NCBI GenBank assembly: GCA_030762175.1
Contig: CM060846.1
Location: 238,559,012 to 238,623,011 of the forward strand
From: Metallyticus violacea
Taxonomy: Eukaryota; Arthropoda; Insecta; Mantodea; Metallyticidae
Length of the DNA: 64,000 bases
Direction of reading: 5' to 3'
In this document: piece after piece, positions 13,986 through 25,490 of the stretch
Layout: the number at the start of each line of letters is the position of its first letter
Position numbering within the stretch: the first letter of the stretch is position 1
Program-made: the position numbers and the translations under genes
Notes under the pieces: generated by a model
The model's database searches: none
Told to the model about the DNA's origin: nothing
What the model saw: the letters and a program-made list of their open reading frames with translations, nothing else

Positions 13986-14290
13986 GAAATGTGTAGGGTA
14001 GGCTACAGCTACCTGCAATAGAAGAGTCACTGTACATTTATCTACAGTTTGCTTAATTGCTTCCAGCAAGATTACATTTCAATGACAAACCAAAATACAA
14101 TTACCTCTTTCCCAGAATAGGTAATTTCAGGAATATAGGTTCATATTATTTTTTAAATATCCAACATATTTTAACATATCTGAACATTTAAATTCATGTT
14201 CACAAATATAACCAAAATATGATTTTAAAATGTCAAAATATGCATAAAATAACCAAAATTAATAAAAGTATATAAATATGTAAATATATT

Positions 14291-14923
14291 CTTAATTATC
14301 TAGTGAGTCGATTTGATAATCTTCTGCTCCAATTACTGTTGAATTATGCAAAACTAGTTTTGCAGGCTTTTGCCTGCATCCTCAGTTGCGAGTCAACTGT
14401 CTGCTTCGTTGTTGGTTGGCTGGACTTGGTGTAGCTCTCATGGACATTTTATGAACTTCTGGATTAATTTGTCTTCTGTTGGGATCTCAAAGTTCATAAC
14501 CTTATCCTCATATTTTTTATATAAATTTTTTCCCATATTCCCAGCTCAATGGGTTGATCTACGAATTTCAATAATTTCACTCCCATTTCTATATAATGTT
14601 TATCTCTTCAAAAGTGATGTGGAACTGCTGATTTCTCTATCTGATTGTACCTTATGTTTCTCCAGTGTCCTTTCAGCCTGATTCCAATGCTTCTTTTTGT
14701 TTTTCCAATATATACTTTGTTACATTCTGAACAGTTCGTTTTGTATATCCCTGGCTTCTTCCCCTTCGGTATTCTATCATTATCACCAGAATCGAGCAGA
14801 TTTTTAGGCTAAACTTATTCACTGGGGACAAAGTAATTCCAAACTCTCTGAGTATTTTTTGAAATGTAACAAAGAATGTATGTGGAGCATAAGATTATCA
14901 AATCAACTCATTAGATAATTAAG
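14291..14923 (-). pseudogene. Penelope-like element 3' end with GIY-YIG endonuclease
   Basis: On the minus strand a frame reads KKPGIYKTNCSECNKVYIGK followed by TKRSIGIRLKGHWRNIR (about 14620-14770). This is a GIY-YIG nuclease core: GIY, a CxxC pair, VYIG, then the conserved Arg and His. In Penelope-like retroelements this domain follows the reverse transcriptase, and the segment just before it (LLDSGDNDRIP) has the linker character of that family. The reverse transcriptase itself is missing. The fragment is bounded by 41 bp inverted repeats (14291-14331 and 14883-14923) that differ at only a few positions, as expected of the odd terminal structures of Penelope elements. Frameshifts follow the nuclease core. 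Confidence 0.85.
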
Positions 14924-15489
14924 AACATAATAGTTCGCTTCACTGTATTGGTTTTGACATGAAATTAAATGTTATATTTATTGCAAATATATAATAGGCA
15001 AAACCTCTCTAAAAGTAGTCAGAAACATTCAATTCGCGTTTAATTCAACACTATAAACGAAATGAAAGCCAAGAAAAACATGACATGACATAAACATCCT
15101 TATTCCACTTATACGGAAAAAATTGGGAATTCCGCTACTAAGAAAAAATAATGTGGAATTAAATAGCCATTCCTCGAAGGGAAAGAAACACAATAAAATT
15201 ATTGTGAGTTCAGAATGGGCAAAAAGTAAATAATCCCTCAAATGTTTGTAATATATATAACAACCCTTCCTTAAAATAAGAGAGTATTCCAAAACACCAA
15301 TGAAATATTACTCAGGGATTAACAACCAAAATCTACATTCATGATACAAATGAATATTAGATGAGCTCATGAGTTTTAATAATAAAGGGTTCTGAGGATG
15401 TGTTTGCATGCATTATGTTTAAAAATTGCAAGAAATTACTACTAAATATTCTAGCTTATTTAATTAACTACTCAATAAGTGAAGGAATA

Positions 15490-16570
15490 TTTCGAGACTT
15501 GCTTAAAATAAGTATAGTTCACCTAAGCTTCAAGACTGGCAAATTATAGGCCTATTACACTTCAATATTTGGAAAACTTTATGAAAAAGTACATTTAAAT
15601 GGAACATCAAATTTCTTAAATAGTAGTAACATTTTAGTACACTGGCTGCATGGTTTTAGGAAAAGACATTCTATTTCCACTGCAGTAAGCAAATTTATTC
15701 AGGACATTTTGGATAAAATGAGCCAAAGTAAAACACAGTAGGCCTATTTCTACACCTAACTAAAGCATTAGACAATGTATCTCACAAATTTTTAAGATAA
15801 ATTGGAACATTATGGTCTAAGAGGTAAAGTAAACCACATTCTTCAGTCCATGAAATATATTGCAAACTGGTAGCTATTATAACATTACAGTTGAATTATA
15901 AAAAAGTACAAGAATCCTAAAGGATCATTTTACGTCTATAGCTATTTTTAATTTATTTATATATATATATATATATAACTTTCCAGAAGGAATGAATATA
16001 AAGCTATCACTTATGTTGATGATATGCCAATTATATGCTCAATGGTAATCTTGCAACATCAGAAGACATAAGTCAGAACTTGAATCAAATCTTATCATTT
16101 CTATAAAAATATGAGTTGAATCTAAAATTTAATTGGCAAAATCAAATATATTCTATTTCAGCACAATGGTAAAACAGGAATCCATTCTCTAAATGTAGAT
16201 GTTAATAATAAGCAAATAGTGCAAGTTATTAGCCACAAATTTCTGAGAATCCACATTGATTGTAATCTATCTTATGAAAAACATAATCATGAAATTTTCA
16301 ATAAAATAAGCAAAAATTTATAATTAATAAAAGTTTATATTATGGCATAATCTACCCATATTTGGATTATTGAAGTAAGGGGTGGGGGGTTTGGAGTAAC
16401 AAAAATGAATAGACTTCTGCTCCAAAAACAATGCATCAGATGCATACACCATCTAAAGAGTACAGAATTATGCAAATTCACATTTAAGAACAATTACACC
16501 CTTACCATCATAGATATTTATACACATAAATTGGAAAAATTAGTAAAAAAGAAATCATACCAATGTTAAA
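15490..16570 (+). pseudogene. Non-LTR retrotransposon (LINE) reverse transcriptase relic
   Basis: Plus-strand fragments in correct order for a LINE reverse transcriptase. A degraded N-terminal fingers segment lies around 15540-15590, then HGFRKRHSISTAVSKFI (about 15650-15700), LEHYGLRGK (about 15805), and a C-terminal thumb with GIIYPYLDY and a downstream QxxCIR segment (16335-16440). The YxDD catalytic box is reduced to a degraded trace near 16010-16035. An (AT)n run at 15957-15977 interrupts the coding region. Clade cannot be fixed; Jockey/CR1-like is plausible. Confidence 0.75.
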
Positions 16571-16700
16571 CCATTTAGAATCACACACATGAAATGAGCA
16601 TAAAATCTCTTCTAAGTTAATATATTTTAACTAAGAAGGGACTTAAAGATATCGTTGTTCATAAATAAAGATCTGTATGTACTCTTATTATATTGATTTT

Positions 16701-16880
16701 TTTATGTGTTTATTTAAGGATGCTCTTTAACATCACAGGTCATCAGCGTCCCATTCTATTCAGGGCATGAAATGGCCAACAAATTTTGCTCTAGAGGCTT
16801 CTTCTTTCAGGCTTGAGGTTCTTTATCATGCCGTAAATGTACGACACTGGACCCATGGCTTTACTTCCCTTCCGAATATC
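16701..16880 (-). repeat. SINE-B copy 1, 5'-truncated
   Basis: Matches the 3' two-thirds of SINE-B in minus orientation: TTTATTTAAGGATGCTC, CATCAGCGTCCCATTC, TTTCAGGCTTGAGGTTC and GTAAATGTACGACAC, stopping at CTTCCGAA. The tRNA-like head is absent, as expected from incomplete reverse transcription. No clear target duplication was found. Confidence 0.85.
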
Positions 16881-17206
16881 ACACTAGAGTCCATGCCTAT
16901 TATCAGAGAGTAATAATAACCCAAACAGCAATAGAAAAAAATCCATATATAATGGGATCTATTCTTTACTACAAATTTTTAAATTACATTAAAAATTAAA
17001 ATGACTAACCTTACATTAAAGTCTTATAAATAATAGACAAATGCCCTTACAGATTGGAAGATTTAAGAAACTGGGTAATATTCATTTTATTATACAGGTT
17101 GATCATAGTAAATATATAAGTATTGTAGCTGAATTATATATTAATCTCTAATTGTGCATACATGATAGTTTACATTATGACAATTCTTAACCCTTTTAAT
17201 AATGAG

Positions 17207-17375
17207 CCTACAGACAAAAAAATAATTCAAGACAAATGACAAACCAGAATTTAATCATTTATTCAGGAAGGCATCACAAACAGCTGGAAGCTCTACAGAC
17301 AATAAAATAAATTCAAGACAAATGCCAAAGAGAATTTAATAATTTATTCAGGAAGGCATCATAAACAGCTGAAAG
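17207..17375. repeat. Tandem duplication, about 84 bp unit, two copies
   Basis: Two adjacent copies share CTACAGACAA, ATTCAAGACAAATG, TTTATTCAGGAAGGCATCA and AAACAGCTG-AAGCT. The copies differ at a small number of positions. No coding content is seen. Confidence 0.85.
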
Positions 17376-18834
17376 CTTAGGATTTGCCTTAAAAATTCTA
17401 GAATAGCCGAGTGGGATTACCTTTATCACCTAGAACAGTAATACAGAGCATAATTATTTATTCCTGCAATTTATCGCTTCCTTAGTGAGATGAATAGATT
17501 TTTGAGTCACAAGGGGTATAGTAGCATAAGGTTCCCATAATGCTTGTTTGAAGAAAAAAAAAAAAGGGGAGAGGGTTGGATATTTCAATTTTTTCATTCA
17601 AAAATCTACGACATTTAATAAAAGATAAGATGAAAAATAGAAATAAATTCAACACATTTCATAGATTACAAGCATACCCTAATAAATAAGCAACTTCAAA
17701 ATACACAAAGTAAAGGCAAAATTGATTCATCAGAACATTTACTAGATTTATGAATCTGTTCAAGAAATAATTTTTTCATTTGATATTTAGGAGTAGAAAT
17801 GAGCACAAGATATATCTCTAAAATGCATTTTTATGATTGTCAAGGCATTCACAACCTGAATTTTAAGTCAGTTTCCTCATCTGTTTACAGCGAATTTATT
17901 AATGAAGAAACATGTTTGACTGCTGCATTGAATTCTGGAAGTGCCAAACAAAAGCTTACCAGGCATTTCAGGTTCTTAGTGTTTATATCTTGCTTTTTAA
18001 AATGAGCAAACATTTCATACTGCCATAAGTATGTCAACATCTTAGTAGAAGCAATGCTTCAAGAATTAGTCACTAGTAGTGCTACTCAATTTAAAAATTC
18101 CATAACACACCTTTTTAGGAAGAGTTCTTAAAAGTGGGCTATTTGGAAAAAAATCTGAACTCTACATTTTACTGAGAAAAAAAAATTTGGATTGTTCTTG
18201 GAAAAATGGGACAAACATGAACCCTATTAATAGACAGTTTTGTACGTTTAATGCCAACAAGAACTGAGGTAGAACTTATCCAAAAACAAGAGCAAGGAAT
18301 TAAGGCATTGTTTAAATTTGATGTCCAGTCTAATGAAGAGATTGTGCCATTGATGAACTTATGATTGTTTTCTGCTGGAGAGGATTAATGCCCAAACACA
18401 CAAAAACTGTGTTAATAATACAGTATTTCAATAAAATTACCTACACAGAAATAAAGTACAGAAATAAACCAAAAGCAGTAGTTTGGCCATTAAACGTAGA
18501 AACTCTTAACAAATAACAAGGACAAAAATATAAAACAATGTATAAAGCACTTACTGGTAAAATAAACCAGCAATAGCTGGTAAAAATATTTTATGATGCA
18601 CTAAAATAGAAACTGTCGACAAAAAAGAAAAATTAATATATTGTTCTAGAAATCACAAAAATATATAAATCACACTTACTCAACAGCAAGAACATCCTCA
18701 ATGGAGGAAGGAAAAAACAGAGATGCGAACACTCTCCCTGGCAATAAATAATCTGTGCTAAAATTGATAGCCACGGCAAACAGTGTGACACTAAGTACTC
18801 CATTCTCCTCAATAATATGACACGATTAAACAGA
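17376..18834. other. AT-rich DNA, no recognised gene
   Basis: Only short frames without recognisable domains. A 12 bp A run is at about 17550. No RNA gene or repeat family was identified. Confidence 0.5.
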
Positions 18835-19130
18835 ACTCACTTGTACATTAAAACCCTGGATTTTTATGAACTCCTGGATGAAAATTGAAAGCCAACCAAG
18901 AATATGTCACTTCATGAAGTGCAGGTATCATAGGCTTTCTCCAGATCAAAGAAGACGGTGATTGTTTGGCACTTTCGTGCAAAATCATCCATAATGTGGG
19001 AGGAAAGAGAAAGCAAATGATCAACAACAAGAGCAGTGGTGATGAAAACCATTTTGAACGTTCATCAGAAAGTGCTGGGATTCTAGCCACCACATAAGCT
19101 GCCCATTTATTGTGCATTCCCTCACCTTGC
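18835..19130 (-). pseudogene. LINE reverse transcriptase scrap
   Basis: On the minus strand, a frame covering roughly 18910-18960 gives a hydrophobic stretch followed by SGE and DT-like residues. It corresponds to the FFDLEKAYDT catalytic block of Jockey/I-type reverse transcriptases. It is followed in a neighbouring frame by LGWLSIFIQEFIKIQGFNVQV-like residues, matching the conserved segment that comes next in those proteins. Frameshifted and short; probably an old fragment. Confidence 0.6.
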
Positions 19131-19304
19131 ATACTCAAATGTGGAATTTGAGCATAAACCACAATCTACTATGCACTTTCATCTAAAATGTCACAAAGAT
19201 TGTTTCCAACCATCAAAAGACTACCAAAGATACTAGTCATTCTACTGATAACCATTAGCACAAGTAAGGGATCATTCTCTACCATAAAGTGCCTATAAAT
19301 ATAT

Positions 19305-19511
19305 CTTAGAAACGGTGTGGGAAGGAAACGCAAGGAAGGAAGCATTCCAGGCCTAAGTTTAGGGTACCTCCCCAGCATTTGCCAGTCATGAGGACTGAGG
19401 AAAATCTGGAAAAAAAAACCTCAGTCAAGGAGGACAGTACTAGTGGGATTCGAACCCCAGACCTCCCACTCACGAGTGCTCGCCTTAACGACCTTGGCCA
19501 CCTGTGGCGAT
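19305..19511 (-). repeat. SINE-A copy 4, 3' part missing
   Basis: Minus-oriented SINE-A with a well preserved head and core: GAAGCATTCCAGGCCTAAG, CATTTGCCAGTCATGAGGAC, B-box GGGATTCGAACCCC and CTTGGCCACCTGTGGCG. The 3' tail block present in other copies is lost near 19305. Confidence 0.85.
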
Positions 19512-19828
19512 GGAGGATTATGGTTCACTGATAATATGTGATTTATAGTTATGTGAAAATTTAAAAAATATTAACTGAAAGAAAAATAAAGCAAATATCT
19601 ACTCATTTTGGAAGATGAACTGATGTGTGATATTCTAAAAGAATGCCACAAATATGAGGATGTAGCAGAACATTTCTGATATCTGTCATAATGTACATGC
19701 TTATTTTCATTGTAATTATGAGAACTTGAATTAGGTGCACAGATATTACATCTGATTCACTGGCAGTCACTCTGACACCAACCTGCCAGCTAGCGTGAAA
19801 CATCTGACTATATCACGAAAGATTCAGA

Positions 19829-20048
19829 ACAATTTTTGCTGAGACATTTAATAACTATTTTATTTTTTGCCAACTGAAATTTAGAATGAACAAATGTGTT
19901 TTATAATGTTGATTTTTGATATTTCTTGTTCATATGCCACAATTTTTTCTGAAACATTTAATAAATATTTTATTTTTTGGCTACTGAAATTTAGAATGAA
20001 AAAATGAGTTTTATAATATTGATTTTTGACATTTCTTTTTATATGCCA
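19829..20048. repeat. Tandem duplication, about 111 bp unit
   Basis: Two adjacent copies, both containing ACAATTTTT-CTGA-ACATTTAATAA, TATTTTATTTTTTG, ACTGAAATTTAGAATGA, GTTTTATAAT and TTGATTTTTGA-ATTTCTT, and both ending in ATATGCCA. No gene content. Confidence 0.85.
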
Positions 20049-20394
20049 GTAATACCTCGACTGTTGAGGAATTTGTGATTGATGCTAGTTTTAATAGTAA
20101 TAACCATAATTATTTTCTGGGTGATTTGTTGCAGCAGATTATATTCCTAGTGTTATTTTTTTTCCTGCGAGTTCCTGTAGAACTAAGATTTGTGCATTGT
20201 TTAGACTGTGCTCTGTTTTGCAGCTTCATTATCATCTCACCAGGCACTTTTGCAGGAAGAAATGCTGAGGACTAGTGCATTCCTTTTTAAGGGTGGTTAC
20301 TGGCAACCATTTTGGCAATGAGTGTGGAGACTGTTGTTAATATGGCTTGGTCATGATATCCTCAGAAATATTTAGGTAATTAATGAAATTTTTT

Positions 20395-20625
20395 GCTTTT
20401 GTGATACATTTGAGTTTCAGGTAGATTAGTTCCCTCTATATAAGTAATGTTCCAAAAACTATGGTGTTAATTCTATCTCAAAAATATACAAACTATTTAT
20501 CATGTTTTACGTTTAACACAAGTTTCAGTTACAGGTACATTAGATCTAGTTTAGCACTCTATATAAAAATAGTTTTCCAAAAACTGTGATATTAATTCCA
20601 CCTCAAAAACAAATTTGTTGTTTTT
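20395..20625. repeat. Diverged tandem duplication, about 120 bp unit
   Basis: The first copy includes GTTTCAGGTAGATTAG, CTCTATATAA, TTCCAAAAACTATGGTGTTAA and ATCTCAAAAA. The second has GTTTCAGTTACAGGTACATTAG, CTCTATATAA, TTCCAAAAACTGTGATATTAA and ACCTCAAAAA. Similarity is lower than in the neighbouring duplication at 19.8 kb. Confidence 0.7.
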
Positions 20626-23000
20626 GAAAAATATTTATGAGATTTCAATCATGTGCTCGTATAAATAATTACCATTTTTATGTTACATACACTTATAATT
20701 GGCAATATGCACTTATGGATATAAAACCACTCCTGTCTTGTGAAGTACACTTTTGCAACAATTTTTGCGTGTTCTCCATAGTGGAAAAGATTGCCACCTA
20801 AATGCTTTACAACACATAGATATTTTGCAGTAGAAATAGTGGTAGAGGGGAGGAGGATGAATGCTTTGTATCGATTAAAATTTGGCTGCTATCAAACATT
20901 AAGATAAATGCTTTTTTTTCAATAAGATGACAAAAGCATTATCAATATATTATTCATTCTTAAGTATTCCTTCTGTTGACATGAAGATGCCTCAAGATTT
21001 CTACAACATCCGCAATTATGCATATGGGTTATAAACAACCTGTACAATTTCCATCCCTGGTTAATTAGAGATGCCACAGAAACTGTAGAACAAAACATAG
21101 GTGAACATCTTAAGAGTCAAAAATATAAGACCACACTTTTGGCACATCACCAGAAATTCTGTTATCTCATCACTGGACAATGGCCAAATTTGTATTGTGC
21201 AAAACTCCATTCACTCAATTTGGACTGTTACAATGGCTACTTGTGCATTTGCAAAGCAGCATTCAGATGGTAGTCATTTCAATAAGGGGATCTAAAAGGA
21301 CTTTATTTGTATTGAATTTTAAATTTAAGGGCACACCTTTCACCAAAGTACCTATACATGAAAAAATATTTCAGCCATAACACACAAGTATCACCTTTAC
21401 TAAATACTGTGTAAATACTGATACACAGACACATGGGTAACAAGAAATTCCCATTTAAATGCTCAATGCTGATGAATAGGTTTTAAGCTGCTGATAGGTT
21501 GTTATTATTATATTATTATTACTACTATTATTATACAGTATTATAAATGATTTATTATGTGCTTATGTAATGTATATGAATTCCTTATAAATTATATGAC
21601 ATGTTTAATATTTTTGAGTTTTGTTTATCATAGGATCTAAGTGAGAAGAAAATCCATTAATATTACTTGCAACTACTTCTTTAAAGTCTTGGAAAGAAAA
21701 TCAGCTTAAATGCAGTAGGTAAGGTAAACATTTTTCTTTTTATATATGCCTATTCCATTACAACACTTTACTCCTGCATTTTTTTTGTTATTAAACCCTC
21801 TATACAACAGAAACCCCTGAAGCATATGGTTGTAATGATCAAAATTTCTTCAGTACTAGGACAAGCTCCAATCCTGACACACCCTTAGCCTAAGCTAGCG
21901 ACAGCAGATCAAGAACACATCAAACACTTTCATAGAGTTTAATAGCACAATACATGTAAGTAAGCATTAGTGATTTTTGTACACGTTTCTTACAGCCCTT
22001 TCAATACCATTATCCTTGCACACTAAAAGTATGAGAGTTGTAGCTTAATTTTTGTAGTCAGTATTCAGTGTTAGTTTTGCAATTCCTGATTTTCTTCACT
22101 TGGACAAGTGCTAAAAAGCAGACCCAATAAACTCCAAATAAACTAGGCTTGATTTTGGGGTGGAGAGAATGGATTCATTTATATTATTGTAAATTATGTA
22201 ATAATTTATTATCTGTTATTTGGTTAAGAGAATGTTGAATATATTTAGTAAAAACAGATCTTGTTCCTCATATATGACATCTGTGCAGCAAAGTTGAGGT
22301 TTGCAAAAAAAGGCCCTGCAACAACAGTAAATATGTTCTTGAGATTAAAAATAAGTGATAAGGCTATCCTTAAAAAGCAGGAAATTGTCAGCTTTAGTTA
22401 TAATTATGCCACACATACACAATAGATGCATATAAAATTTCCAGGCATTATATAACACAATGTTATTAACTCAATAGGCTACAATAGCCATGCAAGTTCC
22501 ATGTTTTTTACTTAATGCCAAAAAATCACCTTAAAATGCTTTAATGTTACAGCTGAGGTTTTCTATCATTTATAAGAATAGACTGTATTGTATACATCAT
22601 TTGGAAAAGGATAACTCTGCAGCTCTATACCCAATACAACGAGTTGCAAAAATAAAAAAACAAGACTCTTTTGGTAAAAACAATTTTACCATGGGCTCAA
22701 CAAATGTTAGCATTTAAGTGATTAAATGCATAGTTAGTGTAAAACTAAACGAGATGAATAATTCTTAAGTGTAACCCTAATTTATTACAAAAAATGAACT
22801 AAAAGGAAAATGGCCAAGTTTAGTTTGAACATATGTTAGATAATAAATATGATTGATTTGTAATCATAACATGATGCAGTTTACAAGATGCATATTTCTT
22901 TATATGTGAAACTACTCTTTAGAAATACCACAGATTTTTACACTAGATATACAATTTAGTCAGTATGGTATGCATTCTAGTTTTAGAAAAGTATAAATAT
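20626..23000. other. AT-rich DNA, no recognised gene
   Basis: Probably intronic to the minus-strand glutamate dehydrogenase gene, since no later GDH exon was found. No coding block, RNA gene or known repeat was recognised. A small ATT array lies near 21502-21535. Confidence 0.5.
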
Positions 23001-23280
23001 TTAAATGATCGTAACATTGAAACAAACACCTTTAAGAACTAGATATAAGGGCCTAAATTGGGTTCTGCTGTGTACTGCGTTGTTCAATGAGATTTTAAAC
23101 TGCATGGCTGCAGTTAAAAATTCTGTAGTCAACAATATGGTTGGAAGAGCACATATTACTGCTTTCAGCATGTGTAATACCATCAGCGTTGCCATTAAAT
23201 GAGACCTTCGTAACTGCAGTTTAGCCTCTGCAAAAAGAAAAAAAAAAAAAAAAAACAGCAATTCATTACTAATTACTTAC

Positions 23281-23716
23281 CACCCTTGCATGGAGTCCTG
23301 TGTGTACTGTGCTGGGCTCTATAACCAGTTATCATTTCATAATCTCCATTATCTCTTCTCACCGGAAAAGATACTTCGATTATATGATCACATCCTTGCA
23401 TTAGCATTAAAATCCCTTTTACTTTCTTCTTTCTATCTTCGGCTGACATCCTGTGTACCTTCATTTCTTCAACAAGTTTGTCTTCCACAATCTGACATGC
23501 CCGATGAAAAAAATATTCCACCATATCAAAAAATCGTGGGTTCTGTGCAATCGGAACATCTTTAAGCCGCTCCGGAATTTGGTGGTCTGAATATGATCGC
23601 GAATTTCTACAATTCAATGAAGTTGAACAAACTTTGAGCAACGTAAGCCCATCAAAAATCTGATAATTGTGCTTCATGGGCAAAACACTTTTAGTAATAG
23701 ACTTTAAGTGAAACAT
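23281..23716 (-). CDS. Gdh: Glutamate dehydrogenase, mitochondrial, first coding exon
   Basis: Glutamate dehydrogenase interconverts glutamate and 2-oxoglutarate plus ammonia in the mitochondrial matrix, using NAD(P). This exon codes the first 145 residues. The start is the only upstream ATG in frame (23716); the open frame runs further upstream without another ATG. Residues 1-41 are rich in Lys, Arg and Ser with no acidic stretch, as expected of a matrix-targeting peptide. From residue 42 the sequence is typical animal GDH: YSDHQIPERLKDVP, FFDMVEYFFHRAC, VKGILMLMQGCDHIIEVSFP, RRDNGDYEMITGYRAQHSTH and RTPCKGG. Lys144 in CKGG is in the conserved glutamate-binding region. The exon ends at a consensus donor (GTAAGT, 23275-23280) after the first base of a Gly codon. 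There are no stops or frameshifts, so the gene looks functional. Later exons, including the nucleotide-binding domain, are not visible in the window. Confidence 0.95.
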
Positions 23717-24060
23717 TTTGAAGCTGTAGGATTTTATCAGAACAATGAGTGCCAGGAGATCTGTATTGAGATGGTAATACCTAACCTTAAGCCCTCTCCA
23801 ATTCCTATGCTTCACAAGGATCACAGTTACTGTCCTAGATATTCCAAACCTTTGCTACCCTTCCTCAGATTAACCCACGTTTAGCTACTACTGGCCTTTA
23901 CCGTGCCTCCAACTTATTCTTTGCTGTTCAATGTTGCCAACACACGGAAGGTAGTTACAAGCTACCAATTCGAAGGCTCCAACTGCGCAGAAGCAAAAAC
24001 ATGACGGAAATAGAAGCAGCTAGTTGCCACCATTTTGTAGATCACAAGACTATAGCAGTC
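23717..24060 (-). promoter_or_regulatory. Likely 5' UTR and promoter region of Gdh
   Basis: The sequence just upstream of the GDH start is richer in GC than its surroundings. It contains CTGCGCAG at 23983-23990, similar to the TGCGCA half-sites bound by NRF-1-type factors on mitochondrial genes. It also has ACAAAATGGTGGCAAC (minus strand, 24023-24038), similar to the YY1-type site often found at start sites of TATA-less housekeeping genes. No TATA box is evident. The start site itself cannot be set from sequence alone. Confidence 0.4.
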
Positions 24061-24176
24061 GAAAGTCTTTGATGATGGAAACACCGATGAACGGGGGGGG
24101 TTTGTACTCTGTAGATTATTTTCTTTTGTTGATCATATGTTGCACATAGTTTCAGGGTATTGAGCATTTGCAACAA

Positions 24177-24178
<2 letters not shown>

Positions 24179-24222
<44 letters not shown>
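24179..24222. repeat. (AT)n microsatellite
   Basis: About 21 uninterrupted AT dinucleotides, lying roughly 460 bp upstream of the GDH start codon. This position may make it length-variable near the promoter. Confidence 0.98.
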
Positions 24223-24223
<1 letters not shown>

Positions 24224-24697
24224 TAAATATTCTAACTTGTATGAAGTTAAGGCATTCCTTTGATCGTTAACAGTTCTTATTTGCATTGTAAAAGTTAGTA
24301 TATCTGCATTTTTAATTAACGGAGGCAACTTATATAACTTGAGCCCCACGTTCTTATAACTTATATTTTTTTCCCCATATTTGCATATGCCACGTCTATA
24401 TTCTATCAATTTACTGTATTATGCATGTGTCTCTAGTTATCAGTGTTGAAAAGTGATAAATTATATTTTTCAATAGTGTATGTATAATGATAGTAAGGTC
24501 ACACTTTTTCATTGTAGAAAAACAGTTTACAGGTCTGAAAAGAATATTATAATAGATTTATTTTGGCGGGATGCTTGTGAAACAATTGTATTTAAAAAAA
24601 AAAAAGTATGCACATATGAGCATATTGGACCTTCTTTAAGAAAGCTTTGTACTCTAGAATGTCACCTGCTCATAACACTAGCACCACGTAACTTTGT

Positions 24698-24769
24698 TTT
24701 TTTTTTTTTTTTTTTTTTTTTTTGAGTAGTGTTTAACGCCCGTTTTCACTACTGAGGCACCACAGGCGG
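24698..24769 (-). repeat. SINE-A 3' tail, 5'-truncated, with perfect TSD
   Basis: Only the last ~45 bp of SINE-A is present (minus orientation: GTTTAACGCCCGTTTTCACT, ACTGAGGCACCACAGGCGG), followed by a poly(A) tail seen as about 26 T. The 12 bp target duplication acgtaactttgt lies at 24686-24697 and 24770-24781 and is perfect. The intact tail and duplication indicate a recent insertion. Confidence 0.93.
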
Positions 24770-24781
24770 ACGTAACTTTGT

Positions 24782-25381
24782 GAAATGAGTTTATACGGGA
24801 AGGTAATATTTCATAAAAATTGTGTGAGTAGACCTGATAATTATCTGGGCAGAATCGAATGCGTTGTGAACTTCCCACAACATTTCAATTCAGCTACCAT
24901 AAAGTAAAACAACGATAACTAAATAAAAAATATTACTAACTGCTATTTCTGTCACGTCACTAGTTTCAAGCACAATTACGAATACAAATTTAGCATTCGA
25001 CATTTCAATTCTACTCTGTGATAATTGCGACGAAATTAACAAAGTTTACATTTTTTATTATTGTGCGTGGTAGGTTATAATAATAAGCACTACGTTGGAG
25101 CGTCAATTTGCGGCGGTTTTGTAAAATGGTGTATATATTATTGAGTTGTTTAGTTTGCTTTTTTATGACTTTCAGATTAATTTATATTGAATTGAGGGGG
25201 AAATTGATTTTTAGTTAACTGGAGAAAGGTGTATATTATCTGCTGATGAGTTTTGATCTCGTCGAATACCACGGTTTTGCTGCTGCTTTGAACGCCTCCT
25301 TCTGCCGCTATTGAAGAAGTGATATTCTCAGGGATTCTGAAATGTTCTCAGGGAAGAAAAAAGATACGGGATGGCTTCGCT
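24782..25381. other. Spacer, no recognised gene
   Basis: Somewhat less AT-rich than the surroundings around 25080-25330, but no coding similarity or splice-bounded frame was recognised. Confidence 0.4.
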
Positions 25382-25412
25382 AAATAATAATAATAATAAT
25401 GATGATGATAAC

Positions 25413-25490
<78 letters not shown>
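25382..25490. repeat. (AAT)n microsatellite
   Basis: Near-perfect AAT/ATA array of about 35 units with a short GATGATGATAAC interruption near its start. It simulates a long poly-Ile frame that is not a gene. Confidence 0.98.

Noticed and set aside
23717..23824. Extension of the GDH frame upstream of the chosen start
   Set aside because: The frame begins at a GTG codon; the first ATG is at 23716 and is followed by a suitable targeting peptide.
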